DNA of 36,983 nucleotides from an uncultured Prevotella sp. Lineage in GTDB: Bacteria; Bacteroidota; Bacteroidia; Bacteroidales; Bacteroidaceae. Numbering within the stretch: the first letter of the stretch is position 1; the number at the start of each line of letters is the position of its first letter. Positions 16,107-24,464 of the stretch are shown here, piece after piece. The stretch lies in contig CALZDK010000001.1 of assembly GCA_945637645.1 (NCBI GenBank), positions 1 to 36,983 on the forward strand, written 5' to 3'. The translations under genes were made by a program, and so were the position numbers. The notes beneath the pieces were generated by a model that was given only the letters and a program-made list of their open reading frames with translations, was not told the DNA's origin and made no database searches.

Positions 16107-16841
16107 ATGAAAGAGATAAGGTTTTTCTATGTTCCTGACGTCAACACGACGAACGAACTGCCAGAGGAAGAAGCTATGCACGCCTTGAGAGTGCTGCGTC
16201 TGAAATCGGGTGATGAGATGATGCTTACCGACGGTGAGGGAAATTTCTACAAGGCGGAAATCACCATTGCCGCCACAAGGAAATGTATGTTCCGACTGTT
16301 GGAGACATTGCCGCAGAAAGCATTGTGGCAAGGTCATCTGCATCTTGTCGTGTCGCCAACGAAGATGATGGAGAGGATGGAATGGATGATAGAGAAGGCA
16401 ACAGAGATTGGTTTCGACAGAATATCGTTCATCAACTGCGACAACTCTGAGCGAAGGGTGGTAAAAACACGACGCTTGGAGAAAATTGTTGTAGCGGCAA
16501 TGAAACAAAGCCGTAAGGCGTGGAAACCTGTCGTGGATGAGATTGTGACGTTCGACGAATTTCTAAACCATCCCAACGACGGACTGAAATATATTGCTCA
16601 TTGCTACGACGAGATTCCGAAGAGTGACTTCTTTGACAACCTCGTGGCTGCCGACAAGAATGCCAACGTCACGATAATGATTGGACCCGAGGGCGATTTC
16701 TCCGTCAGCGAGGTGGAGAAGGCAATGGCTGCAGGATATGAGTCGGTATCGCTCGGCGAGAGCAGGCTGCGCACTGAGACGGCTGCCTTGGCTTCAGTGA
16801 TGATGGCGAACCTATGTAAAAGGGTTAAGGTTGAAAGTTGA
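16107..16841 (+). CDS. rsmE: 16S rRNA (uracil-1498-N3)-methyltransferase
   Basis: A 244-residue SPOUT methyltransferase. The N-terminal PUA-like part includes EEAMHALRVLRLKSGDEMMLTDGEGNFYKAEI. The C-terminal knot carries IGPEGDFSVSEVEKAMAAGYESVSLGESRLRTETAALASVMM, the RsmE signature with the GPEG loop and LR.ETA motif. It methylates U1498 of 16S rRNA in the assembled 30S subunit. It starts 7 bp after the bifunctional nuclease gene and ends immediately before the DUF4836 gene. Confidence 0.95.
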   Translation: MKEIRFFYVPDVNTTNELPEEEAMHALRVLRLKSGDEMMLTDGEGNFYKAEITIAATRKCMFRLLETLPQKALWQGHLHLVVSPTKMMERMEWMIEKATEIGFDRISFINCDNSERRVVKTRRLEKIVVAAMKQSRKAWKPVVDEIVTFDEFLNHPNDGLKYIAHCYDEIPKSDFFDNLVAADKNANVTIMIGPEGDFSVSEVEKAMAAGYESVSLGESRLRTETAALASVMMANLCKRVKVES

Positions 16842-18200
16842 ATGTTGAAAATGGAGAAAAAGATATATCGTTTTACACTTGTGGCTCTGTTTGCAGCACT
16901 TCTGTGCTCGTGCTCCTCTAACTACGTTGACGTTGTTCCACACAACGCAAAGGCTGTTGTGGCGATAAACCCAAAGCAGTTGGGAACAGACCGTGAGCTT
17001 GTGGCTTTGGGAAAGATCCTGGGAGTGGAGTCTGTGGAGAATTGCGGCATCGACCTAAAGGAAAAAATCTTTCTCTTCATGGCTCCTGACGGTATGCTCG
17101 GACTCGTGGCTGCCGTAACATCGGAGAGTGATGTGGAGAAGGTGTTCGATAGTCTCGTTGAGAAGAAAATGGCTACAGAGTTTGAGGATTACAAAGGATA
17201 TGATTTCTCTGTGGTGAACAATAGTTTCCTCGTGGGGAAGTCGTCAAAGGCTCTGTTGGTCATGGGACCTTCCGTAGCATCTGACCATTTAGTGCTGAAA
17301 CGAAGGATGGCAAAATACCTGAGTGCAGAGAGCGAGGGCGGTTTCGGAAGCACCGAAATGTATGATCGCCTCTCTGACATTGACGCTGCCTTGGCTGTGG
17401 TGGCACAACTGAGAATGTTGCCTGAGAATGTCTCCGTGCCTTTCTCCATGACGCTGCCAAAAAATGTGCCAATGGAAAAATGCTACGTCGCTGCTGCGGT
17501 AAGAAAACAGGGCAAGACTCTCTCGATAGAGGGAGAGACTTTCTCTTTCGACAGCCAGACAGACGACTCTATCAATGCAATGAAGGACAAGTTCAAGCCC
17601 ATTGCCGACAGCTATCTCAACACCATACCCTCAGACAGGCTGATGTCGCTGACCTGTTCCATGGCAGGAAACGACTTGTTGAACATGATGCGTAGCAACA
17701 ACGAGATGCGGACCTTGCTCTTTGGAGTAAACACTTCCATCGATATTGACAAGATGGTGAGGAGCGTTGACGGACAGATCGTTGTAGGCTACGACGACAA
17801 TAACGACGAGAACAATTTCTCTTTGCTCGCCGAGGTGAACAACATGGATTGGATAGCAGACGTGGACTATTGGAAACGGTCTTCGCCTCATGGAACAGTG
17901 ATAGACGACATGGGCGAGGGAAAATACCGCATACACAGCGATGCCATGGACGTGTTCTTTGGGGTTGAAAAAAGCAGGAAACTGCTCTACATCACCTCTG
18001 AGGAAGAGGTGGCTGACAACTGCACCAAGGATGCCAAAAAACCGATCGACAGTGAGATAAAGGCGATGACCGTGGGAAAGAAACTCGCCATAATCGTCAA
18101 CATCAACTCTCTTCTTAAAGTCTTTGACGTGAACATGGGAGCGGGAGTTGCATTGTCGATGTTGGGAGGTATAGACACCATTGTGGTGACGGAGAAATAA
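16842..18200 (+). CDS. DUF4836 lipoprotein
   Basis: A 452-residue predicted lipoprotein with a signal helix ending in LLCSC (Cys22 or Cys24). The mature start YVDVVPHNAKAVVAINPKQL fits the DUF4836 family of large Bacteroidetes surface or periplasmic proteins of unknown function. The rest is alternating alpha/beta with no catalytic motif that I recognise. The ATG at 16842 directly abuts the rsmE stop; an ATG at 16851 is an equally good start. The ABC transporter genes follow after 52 bp. Confidence 0.75.
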   Translation: MLKMEKKIYRFTLVALFAALLCSCSSNYVDVVPHNAKAVVAINPKQLGTDRELVALGKILGVESVENCGIDLKEKIFLFMAPDGMLGLVAAVTSESDVEKVFDSLVEKKMATEFEDYKGYDFSVVNNSFLVGKSSKALLVMGPSVASDHLVLKRRMAKYLSAESEGGFGSTEMYDRLSDIDAALAVVAQLRMLPENVSVPFSMTLPKNVPMEKCYVAAAVRKQGKTLSIEGETFSFDSQTDDSINAMKDKFKPIADSYLNTIPSDRLMSLTCSMAGNDLLNMMRSNNEMRTLLFGVNTSIDIDKMVRSVDGQIVVGYDDNNDENNFSLLAEVNNMDWIADVDYWKRSSPHGTVIDDMGEGKYRIHSDAMDVFFGVEKSRKLLYITSEEEVADNCTKDAKKPIDSEIKAMTVGKKLAIIVNINSLLKVFDVNMGAGVALSMLGGIDTIVVTEK

Positions 18201-18252
18201 TAGCCCAACAAGGTGAACACATACCTTTTATATAATATATACACAGATATTG

Positions 18253-18897
18253 ATGGAAAGAATAATATTCAGGAATGTCATACCTGCGGTGTTTGCCAAT
18301 CGTCGCGACATCGACTCGGAAATATGGGGCAAGGAGATGGAGCTAAGACGTGGCTCACTATACCTCATTGAGGCGGCAAGCGGACAAGGCAAGAGCACCT
18401 TTTGCAGCTACATCGCAGGCTACCGAAACGATTTCGCAGGTTCGTTGCTCTTCGACGACAACGATACCAAGAACCTAAAGATAGCAGATTGGGTGAGCAT
18501 TAGGCGAAAGAGCATCAGTCTGCTCTTTCAGGAGCTTCGCCTGTTCTCTGAGCTCTCGGCTTGGGAGAACGTGGAGATAAAGAACAAACTGACAGGCTTC
18601 AAACAGCAAAAAACCATAAGAGAGTGGTTTGAGCGACTTGGCATTGCAGACAAGATGGACACGAAAGTGGGAAAGATGTCGTTCGGACAACAGCAACGAG
18701 TGGCACTCATGAGGGCGTTGGTACAGCCTTTCGACTTCCTGCTTGCCGACGAGCCAATAAGCCATCTCGACGACGACAACTCTGCCATAATGGGTGAGAT
18801 AATGATTGAGGAGGCGAAAAGTCAAGGTGCAGCAGTGATAGTGACGAGCATCGGAAAACATATAGAACTCAACTACGAAAGGAGGATAAAGCTATGA
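18253..18897 (+). CDS. ABC transporter ATP-binding protein (LolD/FtsE-like)
   Basis: A 214-residue ATPase with Walker A AASGQGKSTF (about residues 38-47), the signature SFGQQQRVALMRAL, and Walker B FDFLLADEPISHLDDD. Signature and Walker B are intact, though SFGQQ replaces the usual LSGGQQ. Size and the adjacent FtsX-like permease place it with the MacB/LolD/FtsE group. The start is ATG 18253, and its stop overlaps the permease start at 18894, so the two make one transporter. The substrate is unknown. Confidence 0.9.
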   Translation: MERIIFRNVIPAVFANRRDIDSEIWGKEMELRRGSLYLIEAASGQGKSTFCSYIAGYRNDFAGSLLFDDNDTKNLKIADWVSIRRKSISLLFQELRLFSELSAWENVEIKNKLTGFKQQKTIREWFERLGIADKMDTKVGKMSFGQQQRVALMRALVQPFDFLLADEPISHLDDDNSAIMGEIMIEEAKSQGAAVIVTSIGKHIELNYERRIKL

Positions 18898-20723
18898 GTA
18901 TTGTTTGGAAACTGCTGCGTCAGCACATCAGTCTGCCGCAGTTCGCAGGCTTCTCGCTTGCCAATCTCTTTGGCATGCTAATCGTACTTTTGGGCTATCA
19001 GTTCTATTCCGACGTACTGCCCGTGTTCACTCAAGGTGATTCCTTCATGGGGTCAGACTATCTCATTGTGAGCAAGAAAATTTCCATCGGCAGCACACTT
19101 GGCGGCAACAGCACACAGTTCACCGAATCCGAGATTGGCGACATTGCCTCACAACCCTTCACCAAAAAAGCGGCAAGGTTCACTTCCACGGAATATAAGG
19201 TGGATGCACATATGGGAATAGATGGCGTTCAGGTATTGTCGTCGGAAATATTTTTCGAGAGTGTTCCCGACGGTTTCCTCGACGTGACTTTGGAGCAGTG
19301 GAAATGGTCTGAAGGCGACACCACCGTGCCTATAGTCCTTCCACGTTCATATATCAACATGTATAATTTCGGCTTTGCTCAGACTCACTCCCTGCCCAAA
19401 ATCAGTGACGGACTCATGGGAATGATAGACTTCCGCATCAGCATTCATGGCAACGGAAAACAGGGAGAGTATAAGGGAAAGGTTATAGGGCTGTCAAATC
19501 GTCTCAACTCCATACTTGTGCCACAGGCTTTCATGGATTGGAGCAACAAGACCTACGCACCTGAGGAAACGAGCCTGCCCTCGCGTCTTATAGTGGAGGT
19601 TGACAACCCTACCGACGAGCGCATAGCACATTACATCAGCGACTGTGGCTACGAGGTGGAGGACAATAAGCTGCAAGCGGAGAAGACAACATACTTCCTG
19701 CGTGTGGTGGTCATGCTCGTGATGAGCGTCGGACTCATCATCAGTCTCCTGAGCTTCTATATTCTTATGCTGAGCATTTATCTGCTTGTGCAGAAAAACA
19801 CCTCAAAACTTGAAAATCTCATGCTCATAGGCTATTCGCCGTCGCAGGTGGCACGACCCTATCAGTTGCTCACCTTGGCACTCAATGTTCTTGTCTTGGC
19901 AATAGTGCTCGCCGCTGTGTCGCTGCTGCGGGGGGAATATATGGACATGCTACAAACTCTTTATCCCAACATTGACGACGGATCGCTGCTGCCTGCCGTG
20001 ACATTAGGTCTTGTACTGCTCGCAGCTGTAACGCTTGCCAACACAGCAGCCGTCAGACGTAAGGTGACTGCAATTTGGAAGCAGGGAAGGGTGGCTGCGG
20101 TGGCACTCTTCGTGGTGTTGACTTTGCCGACAAACCTGAGTGCTGAGAGTAAAACTACCGTGGGCGATGTGTTTGCCACAATGCCCGATTCTCTCATGCC
20201 CTATCTCTCGAAAAACAACAGGCTCGACCTCATAGACTTCGCCAAGGCAGGCATGAAATCGGAGGTGAATAATGCGTTCGATGGCTCCACAGAACTGCTA
20301 AAGCTCACCGATAACTATATGAAGCTGCAACTCAACAGCCAAACTACTGTTGAGATGAGGCTGATAAAGGCAGACAGCCTTTTGGCAGACTCGGCAGATT
20401 ATGTGCTTTATGTGGTGAAGACCTGCCGTACATCCGATGCAGGTCATAGCGAAGTGAGGAAGTTCACTTCCAAATGGATGCCGCTCAGTCTCTCCCTCTC
20501 ATTAAAGGACAGGGTGGGGGAGATGATGATGCGAAAGCAAGACACCACCGAAGAGGAGTGGCAAAAGGCTGTTGCCGCCATAGATAATGCCGACGTAACT
20601 GCAGAGCTTAGTCCAGACTCCGATATTCTCTCGCTGAGTCTGACGTTCTCTCTGTTGACTGCCGACGATAAAAAGATAATTAGCGACAAAATTACGTTAA
20701 CAACTTTAAAAATTAACCTTTAA
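18894..20723 (+). CDS. FtsX-like ABC permease fused to a DUF3256 domain
   Basis: A 609-residue protein. Residues 1-395 look like an FtsX/MacB-type permease: one N-terminal membrane helix (about 17-38), a large periplasmic domain, then three helices (about 268-299, 324-345, 365-387) with a cytoplasmic basic loop AVRRKVTAIWKQGR. A fifth hydrophobic segment VAAVALFVVLTLPTNLSAES (400-418) reads like an exported protein's signal peptide. Residues from about 421 match DUF3256 (VGDVFATMPDSLMPYLSKNNRLDLIDFAKAGMKSEVNNAFDGST...LKLTDNYMKLQL). DUF3256 is normally a separate exported protein in Bacteroidetes. The topology works: the fusion places DUF3256 in the periplasm. Confidence 0.8.
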   Translation: MSIVWKLLRQHISLPQFAGFSLANLFGMLIVLLGYQFYSDVLPVFTQGDSFMGSDYLIVSKKISIGSTLGGNSTQFTESEIGDIASQPFTKKAARFTSTEYKVDAHMGIDGVQVLSSEIFFESVPDGFLDVTLEQWKWSEGDTTVPIVLPRSYINMYNFGFAQTHSLPKISDGLMGMIDFRISIHGNGKQGEYKGKVIGLSNRLNSILVPQAFMDWSNKTYAPEETSLPSRLIVEVDNPTDERIAHYISDCGYEVEDNKLQAEKTTYFLRVVVMLVMSVGLIISLLSFYILMLSIYLLVQKNTSKLENLMLIGYSPSQVARPYQLLTLALNVLVLAIVLAAVSLLRGEYMDMLQTLYPNIDDGSLLPAVTLGLVLLAAVTLANTAAVRRKVTAIWKQGRVAAVALFVVLTLPTNLSAESKTTVGDVFATMPDSLMPYLSKNNRLDLIDFAKAGMKSEVNNAFDGSTELLKLTDNYMKLQLNSQTTVEMRLIKADSLLADSADYVLYVVKTCRTSDAGHSEVRKFTSKWMPLSLSLSLKDRVGEMMMRKQDTTEEEWQKAVAAIDNADVTAELSPDSDILSLSLTFSLLTADDKKIISDKITLTTLKINL

Positions 20724-20755
20724 TTATAAAAATAATTTAATATTTAATATAAAAA

Positions 20756-20787
20756 TTTGCAACATTAGATAATAATTCGTATCTTTG
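20756..20787 (+). promoter_or_regulatory. Promoter of a candidate small RNA
   Basis: TTTG (20756-20759), 20 bp, TATCTTTG (20780-20787): a full match to the Bacteroidetes promoter consensus. No protein-coding gene follows on the plus strand; the next gene (20932-21579) is on the minus strand. Confidence 0.8.
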
Positions 20788-20792
20788 CCATG

Positions 20793-20915
20793 TGTTTTTC
20801 ATGGTATTAGATTATTAAGGTTAACTAAAAAGTTACAGGTCGTGAGATTAGTCAACTTTTGAAACCCACACTTCATGTAGAGATTTCTGCACGACGTGTG
20901 GGTTAATTTTTTGCT
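20793..20915 (+). ncRNA. Candidate intergenic small RNA, about 120 nt
   Basis: A consensus promoter ends at 20787 and a terminator hairpin with a T-rich tail ends at about 20915; no open frame of any note lies between. The transcript would hold a hairpin formed by GTTAACTAA (20820-20828) and TTAGTCAAC (20848-20856), one mismatch, displaying ACAGGTCGTGAG in its loop. The 5' part (catggtattagattattaagg) reminds me of a conserved leader seen upstream of RNA-binding-protein genes in Bacteroidales, but this is memory, not a search. Boundaries are estimates. Alternative: a leader whose gene has been lost. Confidence 0.6.
20863..20915 (+). terminator. Intrinsic terminator of the candidate small RNA
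   Basis: AACCCACAC (20863-20871) and GTGTGGGTT (20896-20904) form a perfect 9-bp stem, followed by AATTTTTTGCTTTTTTTT. On the opposite strand it lies just after the MBL hydrolase gene and may also stop that operon. Confidence 0.8.
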
Positions 20916-20931
20916 TTTTTTTGCTTTTCCT

Positions 20932-21579
20932 TTATTGTCTCAGATAGGGATTGTCTTGCTTTTCAGCTTTCATCGTTGTGCGTGGTCCGTGTCCCGGTAG
21001 TATTGTTGTCTCGTCTGGAAGTATGGTGGGCAGCTGTCGCAGGCTATCCATAATGTCCTTGTAGCTTCCCAACTCAAAGTCGGTGCGTCCGATGCTCATT
21101 CTGAACAGGGTGTCGCCGGAGAAAGCCACGCCTTCCTCCTTGCAGTAGAAGAACACCGACCCTGGAGTGTGTCCTGGAGTGCTGATGATATTCAGTTCGT
21201 GGTTGCCAAACCTTATTGTGTCTGCCTCGCTGAGGTATCTGCCCACAGGTGGCATCTCGTAGTTGAGCCTGTAGTTGCAGAACATCAAGGCTTGCTCTCC
21301 GAGTTTGCTCATCAGAGGCTCGTCGGCGGCATGCACCTCAGGCTTCAGTCCAAAACGTTCGTATATGGTGTTGTTACCAAAGTTGTGGTCAATGTGTCCG
21401 TGGGTGGAAATGAGATGTTTCAACTCTATTCCGTTGTCCATCACATACTCCACTACAGCCTTGCGCTCTTCCTCGTAGAATGCGCCGCAGTCGATGATGA
21501 TGCCCTCGCCGCTATCGTCGCTCACTATGTAGCAGTTCTCTTGGAAAGGGTTCACCTCAAATCTCTCAATCTTCATCAT
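20932..21579 (-). CDS. MBL-fold metallo-hydrolase (glyoxalase II-like)
   Basis: A 215-residue protein starting at the paired ATGs 21579/21576 (MMKIERFEVNPFQENCYIV); the upstream in-frame extension is hydrophobic leader-like sequence within the intergenic gap and is not credible. Metal ligands of the metallo-beta-lactamase fold are present: STHGHIDH (HxHxDH), the GHTPGSV histidine, SGDTLF and LPGHGP. Size and motifs fit small hydroxyacylglutathione-hydrolase-like enzymes; the substrate is unknown. It is the last gene of the panC-panD-rsmG operon, 37 bp after rsmG. Confidence 0.88.
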   Translation of the reverse strand: MMKIERFEVNPFQENCYIVSDDSGEGIIIDCGAFYEEERKAVVEYVMDNGIELKHLISTHGHIDHNFGNNTIYERFGLKPEVHAADEPLMSKLGEQALMFCNYRLNYEMPPVGRYLSEADTIRFGNHELNIISTPGHTPGSVFFYCKEEGVAFSGDTLFRMSIGRTDFELGSYKDIMDSLRQLPTILPDETTILPGHGPRTTMKAEKQDNPYLRQ

Positions 21580-21616
21580 AGTGCTTATTAGTAAAAAAGT
21601 AAAAAGTATGAAAAAG

Positions 21617-22237
21617 TTATGCTGGGAGATAGATGACATACTTCTCCTTGAACCATTCCTCGCCGTACCAATTTGTCAGCTCCGTGGTCTCCACGATGTT
21701 GCGGTAGGGGTGTGTCTCAGCCTGCAGGTCTCCGCCCTTCAGGCAGATCACTCCGTTGGGCAGCGCGTTGAAGCCCCGCTTGTTGATGTTCTTCCCTACT
21801 ATCTTCATCAGGTCGGGAAGTTGCATCACTGCACGGCTCACCACAAAGTCAAATTTTCCGCGCTCCTCCTCGCCTCGCAGCTGTTGCGGGTCGCAGTTTT
21901 TTAGTCCTATTGCTTTAGCCACCTCACAAGCCACTCTGATTTTCTTTCCCGTTCCGTCTATCAGTTTGAAACTGCACTCAGGGAACATGATGGCGAGTGG
22001 AATGCCTGGAAAACCGCCTCCTGTGCCAAAGTCGAGAATCCTCGTCTGAGGCTTGAAGTGAATCAGTTTCGCAATGGCGAGCGAGTGCAGCACATGGTGC
22101 TCGTAGAGGTTGTCGATGTCCTTTCGGCTTATGACGTTTATCTTCGAGTTCCAATCGTGGTAGAGCTCGTCGAGCATCGAAAACTGTCGGTGCTGTTCCT
22201 CGCTGAGGTCGGTGAAGTATTTCAGTATCTCTTCCAT
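21617..22237 (-). CDS. rsmG: 16S rRNA (guanine-527-N7)-methyltransferase
   Basis: A 206-residue SAM-dependent methyltransferase. The SAM-binding loop is LDFGTGGGFPGIPLAI, the GidB/RsmG signature. The N-terminal helix bundle (LSEEQHRQFSMLDELYHDWNSKINVISRKDIDNLYEHHVLHSL) is also diagnostic. It makes m7G527 in 16S rRNA; loss is known to give low-level streptomycin resistance in other bacteria. It lies 8 bp after panD in the same operon. Confidence 0.95.
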   Translation of the reverse strand: MEEILKYFTDLSEEQHRQFSMLDELYHDWNSKINVISRKDIDNLYEHHVLHSLAIAKLIHFKPQTRILDFGTGGGFPGIPLAIMFPECSFKLIDGTGKKIRVACEVAKAIGLKNCDPQQLRGEEERGKFDFVVSRAVMQLPDLMKIVGKNINKRGFNALPNGVICLKGGDLQAETHPYRNIVETTELTNWYGEEWFKEKYVIYLPA

Positions 22238-22245
22238 TGTGATTC

Positions 22246-22593
22246 CTATCTTGCTATGCGGTTGTTTTCAGGAAACACAATCGCAGGTTTAAACTGTTTA
22301 GCCTCCTCAAAGTCCATGAGTGCATAAGAGATAATGATGCATGTGTCGCCCACTTGCACCTTGCGTGCCGCCGCCCCATTAAGGCAGATGCATCCGCTTC
22401 CTCTCTCGCCCTTTATGATGTAGGTCTCAAAGCGCTCGCCGTTGTTGTTATCTACTATCTGCACCTTCTCTCCTGCAATCATGTTTGCAGCGTCCATGAG
22501 GTCTTCGTCTATCGTTATGCTGCCCATGTAGTTCAGGTTTGCCTCTGTCACCGTGACGCAGTGCAGCTTCGATTTCAGCACTTCTATCTGCAT
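22246..22593 (-). CDS. panD: Aspartate 1-decarboxylase (pyruvoyl enzyme)
   Basis: A 115-residue proenzyme. The self-cleavage site is the Gly-Ser of NYMGSITID, about residues 24-25, whose Ser becomes the pyruvoyl cofactor. The conserved N-terminus (VLKSKLHCVTVTEANLNY) and GAAARKVQVGDTCIIISY are present. It converts aspartate to beta-alanine for pantothenate synthesis. It lies 11 bp downstream of panC, which uses the product. Confidence 0.96.
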   Translation of the reverse strand: MQIEVLKSKLHCVTVTEANLNYMGSITIDEDLMDAANMIAGEKVQIVDNNNGERFETYIIKGERGSGCICLNGAAARKVQVGDTCIIISYALMDFEEAKQFKPAIVFPENNRIAR

Positions 22594-22604
22594 AATACGT
22601 TTTC

Positions 22605-23453
22605 TTACTTATATTTTATGTGGTCGATGAGTCTGATAGGTTTCTTTCCGCAATACACTGTAATGCATCCCACGGCATAGTCCGTGGCGTTCCAATCGTC
22701 TATGTCGAGGAGCGTGTGTCCGTCAACAATGGAGTAGTACTCCACTTCCAATCCCTCCACGGCGTTTATTTCCTCCACCACCTTGTAGTGGGTTTCCTTC
22801 ACCGTGTGTTTCTGCGCATATTCCACGCTTGCCTTTAGCGCCTTGTATATGTTTGGTGCAATGGCACGCTCCTCGGGAGCCAACAGAGTGTTGCGACTCG
22901 AACGTGCAAGTCCGTCATCCTCTCTCACTATGTCGCACTCCACAATCTTTACTCCGAGTCTCAGGTAGTTCACCATAGCCTTCACCACGGCTATTTGCTG
23001 AAAGTCCTTCTCGCCAAAATACGCACGGTCGGGCTTCACTATATAGAACAATCGGCTCACCACTTGGCACACTCCGTTGAAGTGTCCGGGGCGGTGTGCG
23101 CCTTCCATCACTGTCGATACAGGTGGAAACTCAAACTGTCTCTTGTCTTCCGTAGGGTACATCTCCTTAACCGATGGGGCGAGTACATATTGCGCACCAC
23201 ACTCCTCGAGCAGCTTGCAGTCTGCCTCAAGTGTGCGTGGATAGTTTTTCAGGTCGTTCTTGTCGTTGAACTGTGTCGGATTAAGAAACACCGACACCAC
23301 AGTAACGTCGTTCTCCTCCACGCTCCTCCTCACAAGCGATGCGTGACCCTCGTGCAGCGCACCCATAGTCGGGACAAGTCCGACAGATCGTCCGCACTTC
23401 CTGTCAGCAAACAGCGCATTCTGCAAATCTGCGATTTTTTCAAATACAATCAT
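22605..23453 (-). CDS. panC: Pantothenate synthetase (pantoate-beta-alanine ligase)
   Basis: A 282-residue enzyme joining pantoate and beta-alanine with ATP. Motifs: VPTMGALHEGHASLVRRS (HxGH nucleotide-binding motif), FLNPTQF, RPGHFNGVCQVVSRLF, YFGEKDFQQ and the KMSKS-like RSSRN. It leads the minus-strand operon panC-panD-rsmG-MBL. Its promoter has TAATTTTG at 23484-23491 with ATTG 19 bp upstream, about 30 bp before the ATG. Confidence 0.96.
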   Translation of the reverse strand: MIVFEKIADLQNALFADRKCGRSVGLVPTMGALHEGHASLVRRSVEENDVTVVSVFLNPTQFNDKNDLKNYPRTLEADCKLLEECGAQYVLAPSVKEMYPTEDKRQFEFPPVSTVMEGAHRPGHFNGVCQVVSRLFYIVKPDRAYFGEKDFQQIAVVKAMVNYLRLGVKIVECDIVREDDGLARSSRNTLLAPEERAIAPNIYKALKASVEYAQKHTVKETHYKVVEEINAVEGLEVEYYSIVDGHTLLDIDDWNATDYAVGCITVYCGKKPIRLIDHIKYK

Positions 23454-23483
23454 TTCTTTCCTGTGATATTATAAAAAACGCTG

Positions 23484-23514
23484 CAAAATTACAACTTTTC
23501 GCCGACGTAACAAT
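23484..23514 (-). promoter_or_regulatory. Promoter of the panC operon
   Basis: On the minus strand ATTG (23511-23514), 19 bp, TAATTTTG (23484-23491). This fits the Bacteroidetes consensus with one change in the -33 box. Confidence 0.65.
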
Positions 23515-23597
23515 AATATAAGGTGAAAAAATCCAAAAAAGTTTCTTATTTTCCCTAATTCCATCGGCTGCAAGGGCAAAATCTCAGAAAAAATTCG

Positions 23598-23605
23598 TAA
23601 CTTTG
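23598..23605 (+). promoter_or_regulatory. -7 box of the glycogen synthase-like gene
   Basis: TAACTTTG lies 19 bp before the ATG at 23625. No convincing TTTG -33 element is found, so the upstream half is weak. Confidence 0.55.
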
Positions 23606-23624
23606 CAACATTAAACAACAAGAA

Positions 23625-24428
23625 ATGGCTAAAAAAATTCTATTTATAAACCAAGCTATAGGAGGCTTCACGCAAGGCGGGATTGCCGACATGGGCAAAA
23701 TCGTGCCTACGAAAGTAGTGCAGGAAGGCTTTGAGGTAAGGGTTTTCTCCCCAAAATGGGGCAACATTAACGAGCGGCGTGGACAGCTGCACGAGGTGAT
23801 ACGACTCTCTGGTATGAACATTATTATCAAGGAGACTGACCATCCTCTTGTCATTAAGGTAGCGTCGATGCCTGCCGCAAAATCACAGGCTTATTTCATC
23901 GACAACGACGACTACTTCCTCAAGCGCCTGCAAGACGTTGACGAGGACGGAAAACCATACGACGACAACGGCGAGCGTGCTGTGTTCTACGCACGCGGCG
24001 TGTTGGAGACTGTGAAGAAGCTGAGGTGGATACCCGATGTGATTCACTGTCAGGGATGGATGTCATACATCGTTCCCTTCTTCCTGCGCACAGCCTACGC
24101 CGACGAGCCCTGCTTCGCACAGTCTAAGGTGGTCACATCGATTTTCAACCACAACCTCGAAGGCACTGTGTGCGAAGATTTCCGTGAGTGTCTTGCCTAT
24201 CGTGATGTGACAGCTGAATGTCTCGCCGACTATCCTGAGGCTATAAGCTACAACGACCTCGCCAAGATTGCCATCGACAATTCCGACGGAGTGATAGAGG
24301 CTGCTGCCGACATACTGCCCGACGTGGTGGCTCACGCCGAGGCTTCAGGCAAGCCGCTGCTCAAATTCCCCGGTGATGACTTTGCTGCAGCCTACGCCAA
24401 GTTCTACGACGACATCCTAAATGTCTAA
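23625..24428 (+). CDS. Half-length glycogen/starch synthase-like protein (GT5 N-terminal domain only)
   Basis: A 267-residue protein that corresponds only to the N-terminal Rossmann half of GT5 glycogen synthases: KILFINQAIGGFTQGGIADMGKIVPTKVVQEGFEVRVFSPKWG, then PDVIHCQGWMSYIVPFFLRTAY (the DvihcHdWq region), FNHNLEG, and SYNDLAKIAIDNSDGVIEAA. The C-terminal GT-B domain with the ADP-glucose KPRxE-type site is absent, yet the frame ends cleanly and the DUF4270 gene follows after 36 bp. Such short versions next to DUF4270 and panC are familiar in Bacteroidetes, so this is a fixed family, not a local break. Whether it has catalytic activity is doubtful. Confidence 0.85.
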   Translation: MAKKILFINQAIGGFTQGGIADMGKIVPTKVVQEGFEVRVFSPKWGNINERRGQLHEVIRLSGMNIIIKETDHPLVIKVASMPAAKSQAYFIDNDDYFLKRLQDVDEDGKPYDDNGERAVFYARGVLETVKKLRWIPDVIHCQGWMSYIVPFFLRTAYADEPCFAQSKVVTSIFNHNLEGTVCEDFRECLAYRDVTAECLADYPEAISYNDLAKIAIDNSDGVIEAAADILPDVVAHAEASGKPLLKFPGDDFAAAYAKFYDDILNV

Positions 24429-24464
24429 GAACAAACATGAAGAGAACAAACACACACTGACAGG

